Counted from the first letter of the stretch, positions 15,794 to 25,231 are shown. The stretch is DNA of 40,242 bases from Candidatus Rifleibacteriota bacterium (GCA_028689875.1 JAQVCG010000011.1:1-40242), one strand, 5' to 3'. Numbers and translations are program-made. Notes: generated from the letters alone by a model not told the origin.

Positions 15794-18232
15794 ATGGGTT
15801 TAAGATTACACGAAGCAAGTAAAAAATTTAATATCACAAATAAAGAAATGGCCGCTTTGTTGGCTGAGTTGGGTTACGAGGGAAAAACCAATCCTCTTTC
15901 GGGCTTACCCGATGATTGTGTCGAAATGCTCGAAAAGCATTTTTCAAAAGATTCTAAAGCAGAAAAGAATACAACTAGCAAAAAAGTTGTCGAATCAAAA
16001 CCATTGCCTTCTCAAAAACCTCAAAAAGGAACTTCGGCTAAGCCTGTTGAAACTAAACCGGTTGCACCTGTTGCTCCGGGCCCTCAGCGCCCTGCTCCAG
16101 CTGAGACCGAACGACAAGAAGAGGAAAAACGCGAAAAACAACGTGCCGAATCTAAACGAGAAAAAGCTGAAAGAGAACGCTTAGAAAGAGAAAGACAAGC
16201 AGCATTAGACAAATCAAAACATGAGAAGAAAAAAACTCATGTGAAGCCTGTTGTGATTGAAGATGATGAAGACGAGCTGGAAGTAACTAAACAAATAACA
16301 ATAATTAAAACAGCCCTTAATCCTAAAAAGGATATCCAGACTCCACTAAAGAAAAAAAGCACGAAAAATAAAAGCAAACGTGCCCATTTTTCGAAGAAAG
16401 TTCAAGCCGAAATGCGAGAAGCTGAACGCCAAACAGAAGCTATTTTAGACCGTTCAAAAGTAAATATTGACAATGACGAATCCGACAGCCTTCCCAAGAT
16501 TGTTGTTCCAACAGACGTTACCGTGAGCCAATTAGCAAAGTATTTAGAAGTTGATGCTATTTCAATAATTAAACAGCTTTTTGGTATGGGCGTTGTTGCA
16601 AGCCTTAACCAACGTCTTGAAGATGAAATCATACAACTTATCGGGAATGAATTCGGTAAGGAAATTATTTTTTCTGAAAATGTTTTTAATATTGAAGACA
16701 CACCCGATTCAGAGTCTGATAAACGTGTCAGACCCCCCGTTGTAACGATAATGGGTCATGTTGACCACGGAAAAACTTCGTTAATTGACCATATTCGCAA
16801 AACCCATGTTGCCGACAAAGAAGTTGGTGGCATTACTCAACATATTGGTGCATATCAAGTACGTTTGCCAAACGGCACAATTACTTTTATTGACACTCCG
16901 GGTCACGAAGCATTTACAGCCATGCGCGCACAAGGAGCTCTTGTAACTGACATAGCCGTTCTTATTGTTGCAGCTGATGACGGAGTTCAACCACAAACCA
17001 TTGAAGCTATACACCATGCGCAAGCAGCTAATGTTCCAATAATTGTAGCTATCAATAAAATTGATAAACCCGAAGCAAATATTGACAAAGTTAAACAGCA
17101 GCTTATGCCTTTTAACTTAGTATCTGATGACTGGGGTGGACAAACTACAATGGTTCCTATTTCTGCCAAGAAGGGAACCGGAGTAGCCGATTTGCTTGAA
17201 ATGATTTTGCTTCAAGCAGAAATCATGGAATTAAAAGCTAATCCCAATAAAGCCGGCATAGGCACTATTATTGAAGCTCGCCTTGATAAAGGCATGGGCC
17301 CTATGGCGACCGTTCTAATTCAAAACGGTAAAATCCAGTTGGGAGACCATATAATTTGTGGTTCTTCTTTCGGCAGAGTAAAAGCATTAGTAAATGATTC
17401 CGGAGCCCGCGTAAGAGAAGCCGGTCCGGCTTTTCCTGTAATGGTTCTTGGTCTAAATGAAGTTCCGACCGTTGGTGATAAAATGGCGGTAGTTGAGAGT
17501 GCTAAATTTGCGCGTTACGTTGGCGAACTTCGCCAAAAGAAAGCTCGCGAAGAAAGACTTTCAAGAGAAAATCGCATGAAGCTTGCCGATCTATTTAAAC
17601 GAGTAACCGAAGGACAAGCCAAAGACCTTAACGTCATAATCAAAGCAGACGTTCAAGGTTCATCAGGAGCCATGAAAGACGCCTTAGAAAGACTCAGCAC
17701 AGATGAAGTTAAAGTCAACGTCATTCATACCGGCGTAGGCGGAATTACTGAAGCTGACGTAAACTTGGCCTCCGCAAGCAATGCTATTATTATCGGGTTC
17801 CATGTCAGACCGATGACCGGCGTTGAAGAAGCTGCAAAATCAGAAGATGTTGAAATTAAGGTATTCAGAATTATTTATGATGCCATAGATGCTGTTAAGT
17901 TGGCATTAAAGGGCATGTATGATCCTGAATATGAAGAAGAAGTAATCGGTCGTGCCGAAGTTCGAAAAGTTTATAAGGTCAGCGGTGTAGGAACAATATG
18001 TGGTTCTTATGTTGTTTCAGGAACTGTTAATCGACAAGCATCTGTCCGAATTATTCGTGATGGGGTTGAAATTTTTGAAGGTAAGGTAGCTTCTTTAAAG
18101 CGCTTCAAAGACGATGCTCGCGAAATCAATTCAGGATATGAATGCGGTATCGGTATTGAAAACTATAACGACATAAAAGACAACGATATTCTTGAATTCT
18201 TCAGACTTAAAGAGATTGAAAGAGTAATTTAA
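15794..18232 (+). CDS. infB: translation initiation factor IF-2
   Basis: A GTPase that brings initiator tRNA to the ribosome. IF2_N covers residues 1-52, followed by a long Lys/Glu/Pro-rich linker (about 53-230) and a second IF2_N-like unit (about 235-285). The G domain starts near 315: Walker A GHVDHGKT (321-328), DTPGHEAF, and NKID for guanine recognition. Beta-barrel domain II, domain III and the C2 fMet-tRNA-binding domain follow. Length 812 is normal. GGAG lies shortly before the ATG, 16 bases after nusA. Neither ylxR nor an L7Ae-like gene lies between nusA and infB, as occurs in many Firmicutes. Confidence 0.98.
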   Translation: MGLRLHEASKKFNITNKEMAALLAELGYEGKTNPLSGLPDDCVEMLEKHFSKDSKAEKNTTSKKVVESKPLPSQKPQKGTSAKPVETKPVAPVAPGPQRPAPAETERQEEEKREKQRAESKREKAERERLERERQAALDKSKHEKKKTHVKPVVIEDDEDELEVTKQITIIKTALNPKKDIQTPLKKKSTKNKSKRAHFSKKVQAEMREAERQTEAILDRSKVNIDNDESDSLPKIVVPTDVTVSQLAKYLEVDAISIIKQLFGMGVVASLNQRLEDEIIQLIGNEFGKEIIFSENVFNIEDTPDSESDKRVRPPVVTIMGHVDHGKTSLIDHIRKTHVADKEVGGITQHIGAYQVRLPNGTITFIDTPGHEAFTAMRAQGALVTDIAVLIVAADDGVQPQTIEAIHHAQAANVPIIVAINKIDKPEANIDKVKQQLMPFNLVSDDWGGQTTMVPISAKKGTGVADLLEMILLQAEIMELKANPNKAGIGTIIEARLDKGMGPMATVLIQNGKIQLGDHIICGSSFGRVKALVNDSGARVREAGPAFPVMVLGLNEVPTVGDKMAVVESAKFARYVGELRQKKAREERLSRENRMKLADLFKRVTEGQAKDLNVIIKADVQGSSGAMKDALERLSTDEVKVNVIHTGVGGITEADVNLASASNAIIIGFHVRPMTGVEEAAKSEDVEIKVFRIIYDAIDAVKLALKGMYDPEYEEEVIGRAEVRKVYKVSGVGTICGSYVVSGTVNRQASVRIIRDGVEIFEGKVASLKRFKDDAREINSGYECGIGIENYNDIKDNDILEFFRLKEIERVI

Positions 18233-18235
18233 TCC

Positions 18236-18571
18236 ATGAGTAGAAGACAAGAACGAGTTTCTGAACTGTTGTTACGCGAATTGTCTACGATAATAAGCCA
18301 AAAGGTCTCTGACCCAAGAGTTCGGGGCGTACATATTGTCAACGTTGACATAAGCCCCGATTTTCATCTTGCAAGAGTTCTTTACAGTTTTTTAGATAAC
18401 GGTAATGATCCGGATGTCGTGCAACAGGGACTTGATTCTGCAAAACCATTTCTTAGAAAAGAGCTTAAAAAAGTTCTTTTATTGCGCGTTCTACCGGAGC
18501 TGGCATTTTTCTATGACTCTTCGATAAAACAAGGTGATCATCTATTAGAACTGCTGAGAAACTTAAAATGA
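18236..18571 (+). CDS. rbfA: 30S ribosome-binding factor A
   Basis: A small KH-like protein that binds immature 30S subunits near the 16S 5' end. Markers: ERVSELLLRELSTIISQKVSDPRVRGVHIVNVDISPDFHLARVLYSF (read in parts: RVSELLLREL, DPRVRG, VDISPD). The C-terminal part LLRVLPELAFFYDSSIKQG is typical. The ATG comes 3 bases after the infB stop with no good ribosome-binding site of its own, so translation is probably coupled. It overlaps the next gene by 4 bases. Confidence 0.95.
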   Translation: MSRRQERVSELLLRELSTIISQKVSDPRVRGVHIVNVDISPDFHLARVLYSFLDNGNDPDVVQQGLDSAKPFLRKELKKVLLLRVLPELAFFYDSSIKQGDHLLELLRNLK

Positions 18572-19566
18572 ATGTTTTATGGCCTTGTAATGAATATAAT
18601 AACCAGATAAATTTAATTTGTGAAAAACTTGAAGAAGCCCAGAACATCTTTTGTATTGCTCATCCCTACGCAGACGGTGATGCACTCGGTTCTCAGTTGG
18701 CCTTGTATCATTATTGCAAATCAGTAGGAAAAAACTGTGTTTGCTTAAATTTTGATCCTATCCCAGAACAAATTTCCTGGCTCAGCGGCACCGAACTTTG
18801 CACTAATAGTTTGCCCGAGAATGTTAATTTTGATTTGGCATTTTTGATGGAAACCACCGAAGCTAAAAGAATGGGTGACAGAGTGAGTTTCTTTGAAAAA
18901 GCTTCTCACTTGATACATCTTGACCATCATGTTGAAGTAAAAGGGCTAGGACACACAAACATACTTGATGAAAAAGCCTCTTCAACTTGTGAAATTCTTT
19001 ATAACATTCTTGAAAAAACCGGTAAACCTTTAAACAAAGAATGCAGAGAAGCTTTATACGTAGGAATCATGACAGACACGGGAAATTTCAGATATAATAA
19101 CGCTACTTCCCGTGCTCACGAAGTTACTGCAAAAATTATTGGCAACGACATTTCAGTTGATGATATCTACAAGCTAGTATATGAAAACACCAGTTACAAT
19201 AGAGTTTTAATGCATGGTATAACAATGGCAAGAACCGAAAGCTTGTGTAACGGTAAATTATTCTCTAGCTGGTTAAAGCAAGAAGATTTTGAAAAGAACA
19301 ATGCTTCTGAAGTTGATGCAGATGGAGTTATAAGACATCTTAGCTGCATAAAAGGCAATGAAATAGCCATATTATTCAGAGAACTCGATACAAATAAGGT
19401 AAAAATAAGCTTTAGATCAAGCGGAAAAATTGATGTATTAAACCTTAGTCGCGAATTTGGCGGCGGTGGACACACATTAGCCGCAGGAGCCACAATTGAA
19501 GGCAAAATTGATGAAGTTAAGCCTAGAGTTTTGTCTGCTGCTTCAAAAGCAATAAATTCTTTATAA
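18568..19566 (+). CDS. nrnA: DHH-family oligoribonuclease / pAp phosphatase (NrnA-like)
   Basis: Degrades short RNA oligonucleotides and can dephosphorylate pAp. DHH domain motifs: AHPYADGDALGSQ (Asp36 and Asp38 bind metal), a central LDHH motif, DEKASSTCEILY and MTDTGNFRY. The C-terminal DHHA1 domain ends with the GGGGHTLAAGA substrate loop. Length 332 is normal. The start overlaps the rbfA stop (ATGA). The rbfA-nrnA-truB-ribF order is common in many phyla. If pAp is a substrate here, it overlaps in role with the CysQ-like protein at the left edge. Confidence 0.93.
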   Translation: MNVLWPCNEYNNQINLICEKLEEAQNIFCIAHPYADGDALGSQLALYHYCKSVGKNCVCLNFDPIPEQISWLSGTELCTNSLPENVNFDLAFLMETTEAKRMGDRVSFFEKASHLIHLDHHVEVKGLGHTNILDEKASSTCEILYNILEKTGKPLNKECREALYVGIMTDTGNFRYNNATSRAHEVTAKIIGNDISVDDIYKLVYENTSYNRVLMHGITMARTESLCNGKLFSSWLKQEDFEKNNASEVDADGVIRHLSCIKGNEIAILFRELDTNKVKISFRSSGKIDVLNLSREFGGGGHTLAAGATIEGKIDEVKPRVLSAASKAINSL

Positions 19567-19578
19567 GTTGGTTAAAAA

Positions 19579-20529
19579 ATGTCAGACGGACTTTTAATTG
19601 TTTATAAACCAAAAGGTTGTACCTCACATGATGTAATAAACAAAATTCGTCGCACATACAAAATAAAGAAATGCGGGCATTCAGGGACTCTTGACCCAAT
19701 GGCACAAGGTGTGCTCTTAGTTTTTATGGGTAAAGCGCTTAAATTATTAAGTTTTTTACCTAAAGAAAAGTTAGATAAACAGTATTTAATGCGCGTAACA
19801 CTTGGCGTCACTACTGATTCTTATGATGCAACAGGCAAAGTAATCGACGAAAACGATAAAGGGCTCTCTGTTAGCGACGAAGAAATAAATAACGCTTTGA
19901 AATGTTTTTCTGGCATTATTGAACAAATTCCCCCAACCTTTTCTGCTGTTAAAGTCAAAGGCAAAAGAGCCTACGAAAAAGCCAGAGCAGGTGAAAACTT
20001 TGAAATTGCAAGCCGTAAGGTAGAAATTAAATCTATCGAACTTATCAATAACTATATAGACAATAACCGACGAAATCTGGTTATAAGGGTGAGCTGTTCT
20101 CGCGGAACTTATGTAAGGTCTATTGCCCATGATTTAGGTCAAAAACTTGGATGTGGGGCACATCTATCTTACCTGTTAAGAGAAAAAGTAGGAGACTGTT
20201 CATATACCAAAGCTTTTCCTATGTGGAAACTAGAGAACAACGTAGCCTTTGAAAGCTCAGATTCTTTTATCAAAATGCAAGATATTTTACCAATTTCAAG
20301 AATTACAGTTACTGATGAAGGTGCTGAACATATAAAACATGGCAGACCAATAGCCAGAGCTCACATTATTGGAATGGAAGCTGAATCTGATGACACATAC
20401 GATAAGATTCTGATGTTTAACAAATCAGGAAAGCTTCTCGCCTTATACAAAAAAGGCACCAGCCAATCTGACGGTAAAAGCTGCGTTTTATTGTTTCCAA
20501 TAAAGGTTTTCAATGACAATGAAGATTAA
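19579..20529 (+). CDS. truB: tRNA pseudouridine-55 synthase
   Basis: Converts U55 in the T loop of most tRNAs to pseudouridine. The catalytic Asp39 lies in GHSGTLDPMAQGVLL; YKPKGCTSHDV near the start, TFSAVKVKGKRAYEKAR and RGTYVRSIAHDLG are further family signatures. The C-terminal ~80 residues include a short PUA-like extension. Full length at 316 residues. The ribosome-binding site is weak, 12 bases after the nrnA stop. It overlaps ribF by 17 bases. Confidence 0.96.
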   Translation: MSDGLLIVYKPKGCTSHDVINKIRRTYKIKKCGHSGTLDPMAQGVLLVFMGKALKLLSFLPKEKLDKQYLMRVTLGVTTDSYDATGKVIDENDKGLSVSDEEINNALKCFSGIIEQIPPTFSAVKVKGKRAYEKARAGENFEIASRKVEIKSIELINNYIDNNRRNLVIRVSCSRGTYVRSIAHDLGQKLGCGAHLSYLLREKVGDCSYTKAFPMWKLENNVAFESSDSFIKMQDILPISRITVTDEGAEHIKHGRPIARAHIIGMEAESDDTYDKILMFNKSGKLLALYKKGTSQSDGKSCVLLFPIKVFNDNED

Positions 20530-21439
20530 CAACCTTCTAGGAAATTATTCAGCACAAGAACCCTGTGTTTTGGGAATCGGTTTTTTTGACGGAGTACATG
20601 TTGGCCATCAAATGCTTATTTCCGAAATAATTAAGTATGGAAAAGCCCATTCGTTACCTTCTGTGATTTTTACCTTCGATCACTCACCGCGCAAATTTTT
20701 AACCCCTGATACATTTAGAGGATACATTACTACTCCCGAAGAAAAATTTAGTTATATTTTAAGCTTAGGGATATCGAATATAGTTTTTAGACCTTTTGAC
20801 CAAGAATTTTCAAAATTAAGTCACTTAGAATTTGTTGAGGACATAATAATAAAAAAATTGCGCGCTCAAACTGTTTTTGTGGGCTTTAATTTTCATTTCG
20901 GCTCAGGAAAAAACGGTAACGCCAATTTTTTAAAATCAGAACTGGAAAAGCATGGTAGAGAATGCAATATACTCGACAAAGTTTTAATTGAAAATGAAGT
21001 TGTATCAAGCTCAATAATCAGAAATGCAATCGAAATAGGCGATTTTGACCGAGCAAACCTTTTTTTAGGCAGAGAAGCAAGCTTTTCCGGTGAAGTTGTT
21101 CATGGCGACAGCAGAGGACATCTTTTAGGATTTCCGACTGCTAATCTTGCATTGAAAAGAACAGAGAAAATACTTCCGCCTAACGGTGTTTACGCCTGTT
21201 ACACAGACACCAATATAGGCACTTTCCCTTCTATTGTTAACATAGGCTATCGACCGACCTTTGACAGAGACATACATCTATTAGAAGCGCATCTTATAGG
21301 TTTTTCTGGAGATCTTTATCATCAAACCATAAGAATTCGTTTTGTAAAGCACCTAAGAGACGAAAAGAGATTCGATAATGCCGAATCTCTGATTGAACAA
21401 ATAAACACCGATAAAGCTTTTGCACGGTGTATTTTGTAA
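20513..21439 (+). CDS. ribF: bifunctional riboflavin kinase / FAD synthetase
   Basis: Converts riboflavin to FMN and then FAD. The N-terminal adenylyltransferase domain (1-185) has GIGFFDGVHVGHQ, FTFDHSPRKFL and a VSSSIIRNAI motif. The C-terminal riboflavin kinase domain (about 186-308) has the signature GHLLGFPTANLAL and a conserved central Glu-containing ALLEAHLIGF-like segment. The start at 20513 gives MTMKINN; a second ATG at 20519 is equally possible. No FMN riboswitch is present. Last gene of the translation cluster, convergent with polA. Confidence 0.95.
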   Translation: MTMKINNLLGNYSAQEPCVLGIGFFDGVHVGHQMLISEIIKYGKAHSLPSVIFTFDHSPRKFLTPDTFRGYITTPEEKFSYILSLGISNIVFRPFDQEFSKLSHLEFVEDIIIKKLRAQTVFVGFNFHFGSGKNGNANFLKSELEKHGRECNILDKVLIENEVVSSSIIRNAIEIGDFDRANLFLGREASFSGEVVHGDSRGHLLGFPTANLALKRTEKILPPNGVYACYTDTNIGTFPSIVNIGYRPTFDRDIHLLEAHLIGFSGDLYHQTIRIRFVKHLRDEKRFDNAESLIEQINTDKAFARCIL

Positions 21440-21442
21440 TTT
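21405..21442. terminator. possible hairpin terminator at the ribF end
   Basis: ACACCG (21405-21410) and CGGTGT (21425-21430) form a 6-bp stem around a 14-base loop that itself contains AAAGCTTT. A T-rich stretch follows and runs past the ribF stop. It overlaps the last codons of ribF and lies against the convergent polA stop, so it could serve either direction. Long loop and interrupted T tract make this tentative. Confidence 0.35.
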
Positions 21443-21450
21443 TTAAATAT

Positions 21451-24174
21451 TCACGCCAAGTCTGCTAAATTATCTCCTATAGCGATATCGCAGACTAATG
21501 GAATATTTAGAGAAACACAGTTTTCCATAATACTTTTAAGTTTTTGTGTTACGATTTCTAACTCAATTTCCGGAACAGTGAAGACTAATTCGTCGTGAAT
21601 TTGTAGTACAAGTTTAGTTTGAAAGTTATTTTCTTTTAACCATACTGTTGTATCTATCATGGCTTTTTTAACCAAATCTGCTGCTGACCCTTGAAGCACT
21701 GTATTTTTGGCCATTCTTTCGGCTGCATTTTTTAATAAGACCTTAGAAGCATTAATATCCGGTATTTGTCTAATTCGCCCGAGCAAGGTTTCAACCTGCC
21801 CTACTTCACGAGCATTTTCGAGTATTTTTTCAAAAAAGCCGTTTACTTCAGAAAAGCCGTTATAAAAACTGTCAATATACTCTTTTGCCATTATTCTTGT
21901 GATTCCAAGATCTTCAGATAATCCGTGCGCGGAAATTCCATATAAAATGCCAAAATTAACAGTTTTACCCACAGAGCGTTCGCTGCCAGAAATGTGCTCC
22001 GGGTCTTTAGTAAAGATTTTAGCGGCAGTCAAAGAATGTATATCTATATTATTTATATACGCTTTTATTAGTTCAGGATCTTTTGAGAAATGTGCCAAAA
22101 GCCTTAGTTCAATCTGAGAATAGTCAATAGAAAGAAATTTATCTCCAGCTCTTGGCGGGATGAATGACCTTCTAATTTTTCGCCCTAACTCTGTTTTAAC
22201 CGGAATGTTCTGCAGATTTGGATTGGAACCTGAAAGCCTTCCTGTAGCAGTGACAGCTTGATTAAAGTTTGCATGAATCTTTTTTGTAATCGGGTTTACC
22301 AAAGAAATTAGTGAATCGGCATAAGTATTTTTTAATTTAGCCAGTTCTCGATATTCCATGAGTTCTTTACAAATCGCATGTTCGAATTGCAAAATTTTAA
22401 GCACTTCTATGTCGGTTGAATAACCTGTTTTATTTTTTTTAGGCGGCGTAAGTTTAAGTTCGTTAAATAAAACCTCTTGCAGCTGTTTTGGAGAATTTAG
22501 GTTAAACTCGTGCCCAGCAAGGGTATGAATTATTTTTTCAGACTCTTCAAGCCTATTTTGTAATTCAATACTTAATTCAGACAAATACTTACTATTGAGA
22601 CCGATTCCTATGTATTCCATTTCCATTAGAATTTTTACCACAGGTGTTTCAAGAGAATTAAATAAGTGCAGAAGATTTTTTTCTTCTAATTGCTTGGTCA
22701 TAATAGGATAAAGGCGCATTGTAAGTAATGTGTCTTGGCAAGCATAGTCTTTAGCCGTATCAATTTCTACTGAAGCAAAATCGTTGTCTTTTGCAACTTG
22801 CCTATATTCAGTAACTTCGTAGCCCAACAGGTTTTTACCCAGGCTCTTGAGGGCGTTTGAGCGCGAAGGGTCTTCAAGATATGCTGCTATAAGAGTATCA
22901 AAAATATTATCAGATACTTCAACACCTGCACTTTTCAAAAAAGCTAAGTCAAACTTTAAATTATGACCAACAATTCTTTTATTTTTTATATTGTTTTTTA
23001 AAAATTCAAAAAAAGCTTCGGAATTCATTTGATCTTCTTGCGTAAGACCAAGATATGAATGTTTCAATGGTACATATACTGCCTTTTCTTCATTTGCAGC
23101 AAAAGAGATTCCGATAATTCTGTCGCTTACAGGATTTAAGCCGTCTGTTTCAATATCTAAGCAGACTTCATTTCCGATTGTATCCCAATATTTAATAAAG
23201 TCTTCAATATTATTGATTAAAAGCTTTTCACCCGGCAATTTTTGATTTTCTTTTTGAACAGCGGTCTCTTGTGAAATTTCTTGTGGCGAATCTTCAGAGA
23301 AGTTTTTCTGCGAAAATTCTTTTAGCAAGCTTGAGAATTCATAAGATTGTAAAAAATTTATAAATTGTGCGTTATTTAGATTCTTTTCGTTCCAAATTAA
23401 GCTATTCTCATCTTCAAACGTGTCTACATCCACCACAATTGTAGCTAATTTGTGCGATAAATATGCCATTTCTTTATCATTAACAAGCATTTGTCGCGTT
23501 TTAACATTATCTATTTTATCTAGCGAAGCATAAAGATTATCAATATTCCCATACTCTTGAACAAGTGCTAAGCCTTTTTTTTCACCTATTCCTTTTACCC
23601 CCGGAATATTGTCTGATGTATCACCCATTAACGCTTTTAATTCTATAATGCCTTTTGGCATAAACTTATATTCTTCGTAAAAGACTTCCGTATTGATTGG
23701 TTTCGTCTCGCTGACACCTTTTTGGCATAGCTCTACCGTGATTTTATCATCAATCAACTGTAATAGATCTCTATCTCCGGTTATAATCTCAACATCATAT
23801 TTTTCTGCCAGTTTCTTTGCAGCAGATCCAATCAAATCATCTGCTTCAAAGTTATCATTTGTCATTATTTTAATACCTAATGCTTCTGTTGCTTTGTGAG
23901 CAAGAGGTAACTGTAAAAGCAAGTCTTCGGGAACAGGTTTTCGTTTAGCTTTATAGAGAGGATACAGTTTTTTTCTGAATGTATTAGAAGTAGTGTCAAA
24001 AGCTACTGCTACAAGCTTAGGAGATCGTTCTTTGAGAACTTTTGTAATCATCCTGATAAAACCAAACAAAGCGCCGGTTTGCAAACCGGCGCTTGTTTTA
24101 AGTCTTTGATTTTGAAAAGCGTAATAAGCTCTGAATACTATGTTGTTTCCGTCTATTAAAAGGCACTTTGCCAT
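21451..24174 (-). CDS. polA: DNA polymerase I
   Basis: Functions in Okazaki fragment processing and repair. The 5'-3' exonuclease domain covers residues 1-285 (LLIDGNNIVFRAYYAF, FEADDLIG, ITGDRDLLQL, GDTSDNIPGVKGIG). The 3'-5' exonuclease domain (about 315-500) keeps its catalytic motifs: LDIETDGLNP, NLKFD in Exo II and YACQD in Exo III, so proofreading should be active. The polymerase domain has the motifs A (SIDYSQIELRLLAH), B (ERSVGKTVNFGILYG) and C (QIHDELVF). Length 907 is standard. A G-run (GGGGGG) about 6-8 bases before the ATG may act as ribosome-binding site. The gene has its own promoter. Confidence 0.98.
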   Translation of the reverse strand: MAKCLLIDGNNIVFRAYYAFQNQRLKTSAGLQTGALFGFIRMITKVLKERSPKLVAVAFDTTSNTFRKKLYPLYKAKRKPVPEDLLLQLPLAHKATEALGIKIMTNDNFEADDLIGSAAKKLAEKYDVEIITGDRDLLQLIDDKITVELCQKGVSETKPINTEVFYEEYKFMPKGIIELKALMGDTSDNIPGVKGIGEKKGLALVQEYGNIDNLYASLDKIDNVKTRQMLVNDKEMAYLSHKLATIVVDVDTFEDENSLIWNEKNLNNAQFINFLQSYEFSSLLKEFSQKNFSEDSPQEISQETAVQKENQKLPGEKLLINNIEDFIKYWDTIGNEVCLDIETDGLNPVSDRIIGISFAANEEKAVYVPLKHSYLGLTQEDQMNSEAFFEFLKNNIKNKRIVGHNLKFDLAFLKSAGVEVSDNIFDTLIAAYLEDPSRSNALKSLGKNLLGYEVTEYRQVAKDNDFASVEIDTAKDYACQDTLLTMRLYPIMTKQLEEKNLLHLFNSLETPVVKILMEMEYIGIGLNSKYLSELSIELQNRLEESEKIIHTLAGHEFNLNSPKQLQEVLFNELKLTPPKKNKTGYSTDIEVLKILQFEHAICKELMEYRELAKLKNTYADSLISLVNPITKKIHANFNQAVTATGRLSGSNPNLQNIPVKTELGRKIRRSFIPPRAGDKFLSIDYSQIELRLLAHFSKDPELIKAYINNIDIHSLTAAKIFTKDPEHISGSERSVGKTVNFGILYGISAHGLSEDLGITRIMAKEYIDSFYNGFSEVNGFFEKILENAREVGQVETLLGRIRQIPDINASKVLLKNAAERMAKNTVLQGSAADLVKKAMIDTTVWLKENNFQTKLVLQIHDELVFTVPEIELEIVTQKLKSIMENCVSLNIPLVCDIAIGDNLADLA

Positions 24175-24183
24175 TTATAGCCC

Positions 24184-24226
24184 CCCGGTATTGTTCGTTT
24201 AAAGCAGTTTACTACATAATACCGGG
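24184..24226. repeat. perfect 9-bp inverted repeat in the polA promoter region
   Basis: CCCGGTATT (24184-24192) and AATACCGGG (24218-24226) are exact inverted copies separated by 25 bases. Relative to the minus-strand promoter, one arm lies between -35 and -10 and the other just downstream of the transcription start, next to the polA ribosome-binding site. It could be a repressor operator pair or an mRNA hairpin near the start codon. Confidence 0.7.
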
Positions 24227-24234
24227 TATGACAA
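24206..24234 (-). promoter_or_regulatory. probable polA promoter
   Basis: Read on the minus strand, TTGTCA (24229-24234) and TAAACT (24206-24211) are 17 bases apart. The predicted start is near 24199, about 25 bases before the polA ATG. Confidence 0.55.
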
Positions 24235-24277
24235 CCAAGCTTATTTTCTATTCTTTTTTTGTTTACCTGTTGGATTT

Positions 24278-25114
24278 TTAGTCTTCATCTTCATCTTCAT
24301 CTTCATCTATATCTTCATTTATATCCTTCTCATTCTTATCTTGTTTTTTATCTTGCTTCTTAGCTTGCTTTTTGTCTTGTTTCTTAAGTTTTTTGCCAGC
24401 TTCTTTTTCTGCGTCGCTAATTACTCCGTCACCGTCAGTATCAAGTTTTTTAAGTTTTGCAGCTTCTCGTTTGGCTTTTCTTTCTTCTCTTTTTGCTTTG
24501 AAAGCTGCTTTTTCGGCTTCGCTAATTACTCCATCGCCGTCAGTATCGAGTTTTTTTATAATTTTTTGTCTCTTTTCGCTTACTTCTTCTCTGAACTGTT
24601 TCATTTTTTGAATTTCGTCTTGGCTCAGTTTTCCGTCACCATCTGCGTCAAATTTTTCCATGATTTTTGGATTTTCCATCATGTTCTTTTTGATTTCTTC
24701 TTTTGCAACATCTCTTTCATCTTTGCTAAGCTTACCATCACCGTCTATATCGAATTTTTTGACCATTTCAGCTCTTCGTTCTTTATTTCTAATTCTGAGC
24801 TCTTTCATGGCTTCTCTTTCTTTTTCGCTAAGCTGGCCGTCACCGTCCTTATCGAACATTTTAACAAATTCAGCTCTTCTGTTTTGGTTGTTTGCTCTAA
24901 ATACTCTGATGGCTTCTTTTTCTTCATCGCTGAGTTTGCCGTCGCCGTCCGTATCAAACCTGTTAAGAGCCTGCTTAAGCTGTTGTTTTCCTGACACATC
25001 TTGCTTTGCAGCTTTACCCTTAGCTTTTCCTTTACCTTTTCCGGGTGCTGCATCGAGCGAATTCATTCCGCAAAGCAACAAAAATGCTGCCAAAGCTATT
25101 GCTATTTTTTTCAT
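24278..25114 (-). CDS. secreted protein with six EF-hand calcium-binding loops
   Basis: A signal peptide (MKKIAIALAAFLLLC..., cleavage near SLDA) is followed by a Gly/Lys-rich stretch. Six canonical EF-hand loops with DxDGDG cores begin at about residues 54, 88, 122, 156, 190 and 225, each flanked by charged helices. The repeat step is 34-35 residues (102 or 105 bases), far more regular than in calmodulin-like pairs. The C-terminus is a Lys-rich segment ending in a run of alternating Asp and Glu. AAGGAGA lies about 8 bases before the ATG. It probably binds Ca2+ in the periplasm or outside the cell; whether it buffers, scaffolds or senses is unknown. Monocistronic. Confidence 0.88.
   Translation of the reverse strand: MKKIAIALAAFLLLCGMNSLDAAPGKGKGKAKGKAAKQDVSGKQQLKQALNRFDTDGDGKLSDEEKEAIRVFRANNQNRRAEFVKMFDKDGDGQLSEKEREAMKELRIRNKERRAEMVKKFDIDGDGKLSKDERDVAKEEIKKNMMENPKIMEKFDADGDGKLSQDEIQKMKQFREEVSEKRQKIIKKLDTDGDGVISEAEKAAFKAKREERKAKREAAKLKKLDTDGDGVISDAEKEAGKKLKKQDKKQAKKQDKKQDKNEKDINEDIDEDEDEDED
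24427..24960. repeat. six in-frame tandem units encoding EF-hands
   Basis: The DxDGDG-coding cores recur at about 24427, 24532, 24634, 24736, 24838 and 24940, with steps of 105, 102, 102, 102 and 102 bases. Similar nucleotide sequence in each core suggests growth by tandem duplication of one unit. Confidence 0.8.
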
Positions 25115-25231
25115 ATTAAAATCTCCTTAATTACATTTTTACGAACTCACACATTTAGATACCAAACACTGAAGTTAGGTTACATCTATTTTAAAAAAAA
25201 TTCTACATTTTTTAAAGATTTCATAAACGCG

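Noticed and set aside
24341-24994. A 217-residue plus-strand ORF and other long ORFs opposite the EF-hand gene
   Set aside because: They are Phe/Ser-rich complements of the Asp/Glu/Lys-rich repeats. The minus-strand frame has the signal peptide, ribosome-binding site and EF-hand motifs.
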